Assembly (NCBI GenBank): GCA_030527565.1 | Contig: JAUNAO010000038.1 | Coordinates: 1 to 5,609 of the forward strand | DNA from: Candidatus Saccharimonadota bacterium | GTDB taxonomy: Bacteria; Patescibacteriota; Saccharimonadia; Saccharimonadales; Saccharimonadaceae | Direction of reading: 5' to 3' | Length of the DNA: 5,609 nucleotides | Part shown: positions 1 to 5,020 of the stretch, piece by piece | Layout of the letters: each line of letters begins with the position of its first letter | How positions within the stretch are numbered: position 1 is the first letter of the stretch | Made by a program: the position numbers and the translations under genes | The notes under the pieces: generated by a model | Told to the model about the DNA's origin: nothing | The model's input: the letters and a program-made list of their open reading frames with translations, nothing else | The model's database searches: none

Positions 1-4
1 TACC

Positions 5-12
5 TAAGGAGG
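5..12 (+). promoter_or_regulatory. Ribosome binding site of the MIP channel gene
   Basis: TAAGGAGG matches the full 8-base Shine-Dalgarno consensus and ends 5 bases before the ATG at 18. It fixes that ATG as the start and suggests strong translation initiation. The promoter of this gene lies to the left of the window. Confidence 0.9.
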
Positions 13-17
13 AAAAC

Positions 18-950
18 ATGGCAACAAAAAAGCCAAAGACGTCGGCAAAGACTACGACTACAAAGTCGAAGACGACTAAACCGAAAACGGCCGCGAAGAC
101 TGTCAAGAAACCAGTTTCCGAGGCCCCTAAAAAAGTGGTGGAAAAGAAAGAAATCGTAGAGGAGAAAAAATCTCTCTTCAAAGGTTTCTTCGCAAAAAAA
201 TATGAAGAAAATGAGGGCATCCTCACTGTCTTCAAAAATCCAAAATTCTATGGTGCGTTAATCGGCGAAGTTATCGGTACGGCTCTCGTAACTTTGATGC
301 TTTTCTGTTTCTCGTTACTCGGCATGACAAACCTTGCAACTTCCGTTATCGTTATGATCGCGGTTTACGTTGCGGTTTACGCCTTCTCGGGCGCCTGCCT
401 TAACCCAATCGTCACCGCTGGCATGATGGCGACTCGCCGTTTATCGGTGATCCGCGGCGTTATGTATATCATCGCGGAAATCGTTGGCGCATGGCTCGCG
501 TGGTTAATTTTCAATTCGTTCCACCTTGCGGCTGGCGACGCAGCTTATTATGACATCCCAGTCATGAGCGCAATCGGCGAAGGCCAATTCTGGATCCTCG
601 CTATGATCGAGATCCTCGGCGCAGTCATCATTGGCTTCTTCTTCGCAAGAGCCTTGAAATACAAACGCAGTGCCTTCACTTTTGCAGCTGTTACTGCTGG
701 TGGCCTCGCACTCGCAGCTACAATTGGATTTGTTGTCTCGGTTGCTTTCTTCAGCTTCCAGTCAAACTTCATCATGAACCCAGCTGCGGCTCTCATGCTC
801 AATATCTTCCCAACTGCTGGTGAAGGTTTTGGTGAGATTATTGGCGGGATCATGCAAGCGCTTTCGCTCTACGCAATTCTCCCAATGATCGGCGGCGTTG
901 CCGGCTTCTACCTTTCGGACTTCAACTCGAAGCTCGTCGGTGAAGAATAA
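18..950 (+). CDS. Aquaporin/MIP-family channel protein with lysine-rich N-terminal tail
   Basis: Predicted inner-membrane channel of the major intrinsic protein family (water, glycerol or other small neutral solutes). Residues 1-75 are a Lys/Thr/Pro/Glu-rich, probably disordered cytoplasmic tail. The channel follows with six likely membrane segments near 78-100, 106-124, 145-167, 190-212, 219-245 and 274-298. The two half-helix motifs are FSGACLNPI (Asn129-Pro130-Ile131) and MNPAA (Asn254-Pro255-Ala256), the expected tandem NPA arrangement. Two things are odd: the first motif is NPI, and the Arg that normally follows the second NPA (selectivity filter) is Ala257. Length is 310 aa against about 230-280 for typical family members; the excess is the N-terminal tail. 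The start is set by a perfect Shine-Dalgarno sequence, and TAA at 948 is followed at once by an in-frame TAG. Substrate cannot be told from sequence. Codon use favours ATC and CCA (8 of 10 prolines). It converges on metG. Confidence 0.82.
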   Translation: MATKKPKTSAKTTTTKSKTTKPKTAAKTVKKPVSEAPKKVVEKKEIVEEKKSLFKGFFAKKYEENEGILTVFKNPKFYGALIGEVIGTALVTLMLFCFSLLGMTNLATSVIVMIAVYVAVYAFSGACLNPIVTAGMMATRRLSVIRGVMYIIAEIVGAWLAWLIFNSFHLAAGDAAYYDIPVMSAIGEGQFWILAMIEILGAVIIGFFFARALKYKRSAFTFAAVTAGGLALAATIGFVVSVAFFSFQSNFIMNPAAALMLNIFPTAGEGFGEIIGGIMQALSLYAILPMIGGVAGFYLSDFNSKLVGEE

Positions 951-959
951 TAGAACATT

Positions 960-1074
960 AAAACCAAAAAGCCCAAAAAGGGAGCCTTGAGAGGTAACGA
1001 CCCCGAATAGAGCCGAAGCTCGCCTGTAACGACAGGCCGAGCGAGGCGACTCCCGTTTGGGCCTTTTTGGTTTT
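960..1074. terminator. Long inverted-repeat structured element, probable bidirectional terminator
   Basis: The outer arms pair: AAAACCAAAAA at 960-970 with its complement at 1064-1074, then GCCCAAA (971-977) with TTTGGG(C) (1056-1062), and GGGAGCCT (980-987) with AGGC...TCCC (1044-1054, 3-base bulge). Both outer ends are T-rich on the strand that leaves the element, fitting a terminator for the MIP gene and for metG. The interior holds further hairpins: GGT-AACG-ACC (993-1002), GAGC-CGAA-GCTC (1010-1021; on the minus strand a C(UUCG)G tetraloop) and GCCTGT-AACG-ACAGGC (1022-1037). GCTCG at 1018-1022 can instead pair with CGAGC at 1038-1042, so two of the hairpins have a competing fold. The octamer GTAACGAC occurs twice (994-1001, 1026-1033). 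An embedded small RNA or a small mobile repeat is possible but not shown. Confidence 0.7.
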
Positions 1075-1082
1075 TACACGTT

Positions 1083-2495
1083 TTATTGTTTTACAAACAA
1101 CGGCGTTTCCGGCGGCGCAATTGGATCCGTAAAAATCTCGTCAATCTTCTCCGCCGTATCCGGAATAAACGGCTTCAACATTTCCGAAACATTCAAAAGT
1201 TCAACAATTAACTCTTTCATGACCAAATTTAATTTCTCCGTCTCCCCAGTTTTCACCAAACTCCATGGCTTTTCCTCATCAATCTTCCGGTTAAGCCCTT
1301 GGACTTTTTCCCAAACAAAATCAAAGGCTTTCGAAAATTCAAAATTATCCATCAACTCACAATATCCTGCCGATAGTTCACGCGCTGCATTCGGCGCGAC
1401 AATTCCATTCTTCTTAGAGAGCGCCGCAAACCTCTGAACTAAATTACCTAAATCATTCGCGAGTTCATTATTATACGCGTCTTCAAATTTTTCCCACGTA
1501 AAATCCGAATCCGCAAAAGTATCAATATGTCGAAGGAAGAAATATCGGAATGCATCAAGTCCATGCTTTTCTAAGACTTCCATCGGATCGACTACGTTCC
1601 CAATCGACTTCGACATCTTCTGCCCATTCGACAAAACCATTCCGTGTGACAACAAAACTTTCGGCAAAGGCAGTCCAAGCGCCATCAACATCGCCGGCCA
1701 AATAATCGCATGAAATCTTAGGATATCTTTTCCAACAACTTCTACTGATGCTGGCCACCATTCCGAAATATCCTGATCTGGATAACCTAAAACCGTAATA
1801 TAATTCGCAAGCGCATCAAGCCAAACATACATCACCTGCGAATCATCGCCAGGCACCGGCACGCCCCAAGACAACTGAGACTTCGGTCTCGAAATCGAAA
1901 CATCCGGCGAATCCGCGAGCAATTTCAAAATCTCCCGCTTCCTAAACTCCGGCAAAATCAAAATCTCATCCGCTTCAATCGCCCGATAAATCCGGTCCTT
2001 AAAATCCGCAATTCGAAAATAATAATTCTCTTCCGCCAATTTTTCATATTCTTTATTATGGTCCGGACAAACTCCATGGTTCTCAACACATTCCTTTTCC
2101 GTCACAAACCGTTCGCAACCAGTACAATACCAGCCCTCATAACTCGCCGCGTAAATATGATCCGACAAACGCTTCCAAATTTCCTGCACGCGTCGTTCGT
2201 GCTCCGGATCAGTCGTCCGAATAAAATCCGTACTCGAAACCCCAAGCGTCTCAATAAACTCTCGGAATTTCTCCGCATTCCCTGCAACATACTCCTCAAC
2301 TGGAATCCCTAGATCTTTCGCTTTCTGGAAAATCTTATTCCCGTGCTCATCCGTCCCAGTCTGAAACCGTACTTCATTACCAATTAATCTCTGATATCTC
2401 GCATACACATCCGCAAGACAATAATCCATCGCGTGACCAATATGCGGCAACCCGTTAACATACGGAATCGCAGTTGTTACGTATTTTTTCGTCAT
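1083..2495 (-). CDS. metG: Methionyl-tRNA synthetase
   Basis: Class I aminoacyl-tRNA synthetase that charges tRNA-Met with methionine using ATP, in the cytoplasm. The Rossmann catalytic domain starts at once with AIPYVNGLPHIGHA (HIGH at residues 18-21), continues with the FQTGTDEHG motif (44-52), and carries the KMSKS loop at 293-297. The inserted zinc knuckle is Cys124-x2-Cys127 with Cys143-x2-His146, the one-zinc pattern of the Thermus/mitochondrial-like type. WLDALANY (225-232) and VVGKDILRFHAIIWP (253-267) are further family blocks. The helical anticodon-binding domain covers about 335-455. At 470 aa the protein stops after that domain and lacks the C-terminal OB-fold tRNA-binding/dimerisation domain of the E. 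coli and Bacillus enzymes; many bacterial MetRS do too, so this is not a truncation. No Shine-Dalgarno sequence precedes the ATG, and the promoter suggests a leaderless mRNA. Confidence 0.97.
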   Translation of the reverse strand: MTKKYVTTAIPYVNGLPHIGHAMDYCLADVYARYQRLIGNEVRFQTGTDEHGNKIFQKAKDLGIPVEEYVAGNAEKFREFIETLGVSSTDFIRTTDPEHERRVQEIWKRLSDHIYAASYEGWYCTGCERFVTEKECVENHGVCPDHNKEYEKLAEENYYFRIADFKDRIYRAIEADEILILPEFRKREILKLLADSPDVSISRPKSQLSWGVPVPGDDSQVMYVWLDALANYITVLGYPDQDISEWWPASVEVVGKDILRFHAIIWPAMLMALGLPLPKVLLSHGMVLSNGQKMSKSIGNVVDPMEVLEKHGLDAFRYFFLRHIDTFADSDFTWEKFEDAYNNELANDLGNLVQRFAALSKKNGIVAPNAARELSAGYCELMDNFEFSKAFDFVWEKVQGLNRKIDEEKPWSLVKTGETEKLNLVMKELIVELLNVSEMLKPFIPDTAEKIDEIFTDPIAPPETPLFVKQ

Positions 2496-2501
2496 ACAAT
2501 T

Positions 2502-2530
2502 ATTTTACAACTTCTCAGCGAAAAAATCAA
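2502..2530 (-). promoter_or_regulatory. metG promoter, leaderless type
   Basis: On the minus strand, TTGATT (2525-2530) and TAAAAT (2502-2507) are separated by exactly 17 bases in the 36-bp gap between the upstream gene and metG. Six bases then lie between the -10 box and the ATG, so the usual start distance puts transcription at or next to the A of the start codon (2495). There is no Shine-Dalgarno sequence in the gap, which fits a leaderless message. Confidence 0.6.
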
Positions 2531-2531
2531 A

Positions 2532-3026
2532 TTAGATCATACCAGTCAGCATCATCACAAGAATCGCAACTAGCGCCACAACAACTAAGCCAATCACCGT
2601 GCACAATAAAATCAATGTACTCTTGCTCATTTTCTTCTTCGCCGTCGCCGTTGTTGTCTGCATATTCGCTTCAGCCGCTGGATCAGTAAAGGAAACATTC
2701 TGCGTCTGCCCATTTCCACCTGGCATTGAAATCGCACTCCCGATCGAGCCAGGCACTGGGCCAACTGCCTTCATTGGAGTATTCAATTCCTCTTCAACCG
2801 GATCCGGCTCTTTCGGAGCTTCCGGCATCGTAAGTGGAGTCGTCAAATCAAACGCCGGCATCACAGGTGCCGCCGCTACTGGGGCTGGTGCCGCCGGAGC
2901 CTGATTCGTCGGATGAACAATCGGAGCCTCAGGCATCACTGGAACGACAGGCGCTGGCGCCGGTGTCGGGTTCACTGGTGCCGGATTTACTGGTGTCGGT
3001 GTCGAGTTCGCGTTTTGATCCATCAT
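2532..3026 (-). CDS. Proline/alanine-rich protein with a C-terminal membrane helix
   Basis: I do not recognise a named family. Residues 1-128 are low-complexity and rich in Pro, Ala, Val and Thr, with runs such as PVNPAPVNPTPAPAP (12-26) and repeated MPEAP (31-35 and 67-71). A basic patch KKKMSK (130-135) comes next, then one strongly hydrophobic helix (137-161) and a three-residue end. There is no N-terminal signal peptide. By the positive-inside rule the Pro-rich part should be cytoplasmic and the protein tail-anchored in the inner membrane; this is inference. The start is ATG-ATG: AAGGA (3030-3034) lies 3 bases before the first ATG and 6 before the second (3023), so the second may be the true start. 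It has its own promoter upstream and sits 36 bp before metG. Function is unknown; scaffold, envelope or docking roles are only guesses. Confidence 0.75.
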   Translation of the reverse strand: MMDQNANSTPTPVNPAPVNPTPAPAPVVPVMPEAPIVHPTNQAPAAPAPVAAAPVMPAFDLTTPLTMPEAPKEPDPVEEELNTPMKAVGPVPGSIGSAISMPGGNGQTQNVSFTDPAAEANMQTTTATAKKKMSKSTLILLCTVIGLVVVALVAILVMMLTGMI

Positions 3027-3046
3027 TTTTCCTTTTTTAGCATAAG

Positions 3047-3062
3047 TATTATATATATAATA
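3047..3062. repeat. 16-bp perfect AT-only palindrome in promoter
   Basis: The sequence TATTATATATATAATA is identical to its reverse complement. It overlaps both candidate -10 boxes of the gene ending at 2532. It may be only a strong melting region, or an operator; nothing in the sequence decides between these. Confidence 0.6.
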
Positions 3063-3085
3063 ACGTTTTTATAAAGTTTTTTCAA
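3048..3085 (-). promoter_or_regulatory. Promoter of the proline-rich membrane protein gene
   Basis: In the 71-bp gap after the DUF2207 gene, the minus strand has TTGAAA (3080-3085), a 17-base spacer and TATTAT (3057-3062). A second possible -10 box, TATAAT, lies at 3048-3053. Either would give a short leader of roughly 15-25 bases that contains the AAGGA ribosome site (3030-3034). No clear hairpin terminator for the DUF2207 gene is visible in the gap, so read-through is also possible. Confidence 0.5.
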
Positions 3086-3097
3086 CCCTAGTATTTC

Positions 3098-5020
3098 TTA
3101 GCGGCCCCCGCCACCGCCTCCTCCGCCGCCCCCACCGGAAGATCCACCCCCTCCACCACCAGAGAACGACGAAGACGATCCACCCCCGTCCGAAATTCCC
3201 GAAGAACTCCGCATCGAAGAGCGCGTCGCATAACTCGACGCCAGCCTCGTAGCAACCACCACATCCGTAATCGTATAGCCGCCCGCATACCAAGTCGGAG
3301 CCTCTCCACCGTGCAACTGATAATACTGCTCAAGCTCCTTCGCCCAACTTTTTTCTAACCCAAATATCGCCGCGTATGGCAACAATTTTTCATTCAACTT
3401 CACAACTCCCTTTGCGTCCGTCGGCGCGCCCTTAACGCTCTGCAAAAACTTCAATCGATCCGCCTCTGCCATCCGAATGTACATTTCAAGCCCATCCATA
3501 TATCGCGACACCTCAAGTCCAAGCAAAGTATGCTCCGCCAGCTTCCGCGTTTTATTCTTAAATATCGTCTGAATGATAATCGTCGCCGCAATTTCCGCAA
3601 TAATCACCGGCAGAAAAATCTTCGCCCCCACTATATTCATCCCAGAACTACCAATCGCCTCAATCACCGTCGAAGCAATCCCAATCGCCGGTATCGCAAA
3701 GAACATCCCATATATAAACAACATCGTCAGAACCGTCGCCCCGGTCGACGCCGTCGTCGCTGCGCCACGAATTCTATACTTTCGCTCAACCAATCCATCT
3801 TTCCGAAGATCCGCCAGCACCGTCGCGTCAAACTTCTGCGCTAACCGCAGCGTCATCGCATCCGCCGTCCTGACTCGTAGCGTTACAGTATCCCCAACCG
3901 TCACCTCTTCGCCCCCATTCAAAATCGCAAGTAACGCTAACTCCTCAATCCGCGCCCCGTCTAAATTCTTCACATCAAGCGCCCATTTTTCCGACTTAAA
4001 AATCTGGCTTTGTTTCTTCACCAACTCAACCCGCCCCGCTATAATCATCGAAAGCAGCACCCCCGTCTTCGAATCTTTCTTTTTCCCAATATAAACTTCC
4101 GCCAGCTCCGCCAAAGAATACTTCGGATGTGGCTGATACTCCGGCTTTACGAAGTAACCCTCATAATATTCCCGCTTCTTTCCCGATTTGAAATACTTCC
4201 GAATCGGCGAAATTAAGAATAACGTACAAATCCCGCCAATTCCCACCATCGCCCAAACTAGAAAATAACTTTTCTCCGGCTCCGGCACTTCAAACGTCCC
4301 GTCCCGAATCTCAACATCAAAAGTCAAATTCTCGCCCGCTTTAAGTCCAATTGTCGTAAACGAAAACCCATCCGAAATCTTCGAAATCGTACACCTCTCC
4401 GACCCCTTCGCACCATATTTCCCAACATAACACCACGTCTCACCAGTCATCGCCTCCGTAATCTCCTCATCAAAATGCACTCGCGCCGTCACCTCCGAAA
4501 ACTTCTGCGACCAGCCATTCCCGTTCGTATCCCAATACAACTCCTGATACCCCGCAAACTGCGTCACGACCCGCTCAAATTCATACTCAAACGTAAACTC
4601 TTGTGTTCCATGTAAATACTCTTCCGTCCCCGTACACACTTCATAATAATTGCTCTCTTTTTCAATGCTATAAATCGGCTCTTTCTCCCCATTTCGCGTC
4701 AATTTAATCCGCGACTCCGTCAAATATGGCAAAGTCCTGTTCGCCCCATCCTGATTCGTAAATGGAATCTGTCGACAAATCCCCTTATTTTGATCATAAA
4801 ACGGAAATACCGCCGTAAAACTCTCAACAACTTTCAAGCTCGACGTCCCGTCATACTCCCGCGATAAATAATAATCCGCCTCAAAATTCGAGAAATAAAA
4901 ATCATCCACCGACTTCGCTAAAACCAACTCACCCGTCAAAAATCCCCCAAAAATCACCCCTATGACTTGACAAATCATAAGCAGTATGATATAATGGAAG
5001 GTTAGGCCCTTTTTCATCAC
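3098..5020 (-). CDS. DUF2207 domain-containing membrane protein with glycine-rich tail
   Basis: Membrane protein of the DUF2207 (YciQ-like) family, whose biochemical function is unknown. Order of parts: hydrophobic N-terminal anchor or signal (7-30); outside domain (about 31-250) that opens with the family pattern YYLSREYDGTSSLKVVESF; membrane helix 251-271; cytoplasmic stretch (272-425); two membrane helices near 427-450 and 465-487; and a C-terminal segment with the family hallmark LLPYAAIFGLEKSWAKELE (546-564). It ends in a Ser/Gly-rich tail (about 605-640) with runs of 6 and 11 glycines and a final Arg. The outside domain has four cysteines (82, 129, 197, 210) that could form disulfides. 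The start is drawn at GTG (5020) because GGTGA (5028-5032) lies 7 bases before it; the next codon is ATG (5017) and is a good alternative. The GTG overlaps the ldh stop (GTGA), indicating translational coupling with ldh. A consensus promoter on the opposite strand lies within its first 20 codons. Confidence 0.88.
   Translation of the reverse strand: MMKKGLTFHYIILLMICQVIGVIFGGFLTGELVLAKSVDDFYFSNFEADYYLSREYDGTSSLKVVESFTAVFPFYDQNKGICRQIPFTNQDGANRTLPYLTESRIKLTRNGEKEPIYSIEKESNYYEVCTGTEEYLHGTQEFTFEYEFERVVTQFAGYQELYWDTNGNGWSQKFSEVTARVHFDEEITEAMTGETWCYVGKYGAKGSERCTISKISDGFSFTTIGLKAGENLTFDVEIRDGTFEVPEPEKSYFLVWAMVGIGGICTLFLISPIRKYFKSGKKREYYEGYFVKPEYQPHPKYSLAELAEVYIGKKKDSKTGVLLSMIIAGRVELVKKQSQIFKSEKWALDVKNLDGARIEELALLAILNGGEEVTVGDTVTLRVRTADAMTLRLAQKFDATVLADLRKDGLVERKYRIRGAATTASTGATVLTMLFIYGMFFAIPAIGIASTVIEAIGSSGMNIVGAKIFLPVIIAEIAATIIIQTIFKNKTRKLAEHTLLGLEVSRYMDGLEMYIRMAEADRLKFLQSVKGAPTDAKGVVKLNEKLLPYAAIFGLEKSWAKELEQYYQLHGGEAPTWYAGGYTITDVVVATRLASSYATRSSMRSSSGISDGGGSSSSFSGGGGGGSSGGGGGGGGGGGR
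3104..3160 (-). repeat. GGN repeat tract encoding the polyglycine tail
   Basis: Two runs of glycine codons, 11 (3104-3136) and 6 (3143-3160), are separated by two serine codons at the 3' end of the DUF2207 gene. Third bases vary (GGC, GGG, GGA, GGT), so this is not a pure short tandem repeat and selection at the protein level is likely. Tracts of this kind can still change length by slippage. Confidence 0.8.
4967..4995 (+). promoter_or_regulatory. Consensus sigma-70 promoter, antisense to DUF2207 gene start
   Basis: TTGACA (4967-4972), a 17-base spacer and TATAAT (4990-4995) match both consensus boxes perfectly with the ideal spacing. TG at 4987-4988 adds an extended -10. It points right, so a transcript starting near 5002 would run antisense over the DUF2207 start codon and the ldh 3' end. 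No plus-strand gene follows in the window. The bases also encode a membrane helix on the minus strand, so chance cannot be excluded. Confidence 0.5.

Noticed and set aside
548..853. Minus-strand open frame inside the MIP gene
   Set aside because: It lies antisense within a gene with a perfect ribosome site and clear family motifs, and its product shows no recognisable domain.
1083..2495. metG as a truncated or frameshifted gene because it is only 470 codons
   Set aside because: The catalytic, zinc and anticodon-binding parts are complete, and MetRS enzymes without the extra C-terminal domain are common.
2599..3040. Plus-strand open frames opposite the proline-rich protein gene
   Set aside because: They are low-complexity mirror products of the Pro/Ala codons. 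The minus-strand frame has a promoter, a ribosome site and a clean basic-plus-membrane-helix end.
3047..3062. Plus-strand promoter at the AT palindrome
   Set aside because: A TATAAT can be read on the plus strand, but there is no -35 box at a proper distance and no plus-strand gene follows.
3104..3160. GGN tract as a CRISPR or mobile repeat
   Set aside because: It is in frame, has no spacers or regular repeat unit, and encodes a glycine tail known for this family.
3530..4216. Plus-strand open frames opposite the DUF2207 gene, one with a hydrophobic-looking product
   Set aside because: The DUF2207 frame carries family motifs throughout this span. The hydrophobic and Arg-rich products arise from reading the C-rich opposite strand.
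5017..5019. UGA as a recoded glycine codon
   Set aside because: TGA ends ldh at the normal C terminus of the family, and the next gene is in another frame, so reading through makes no sensible fusion.
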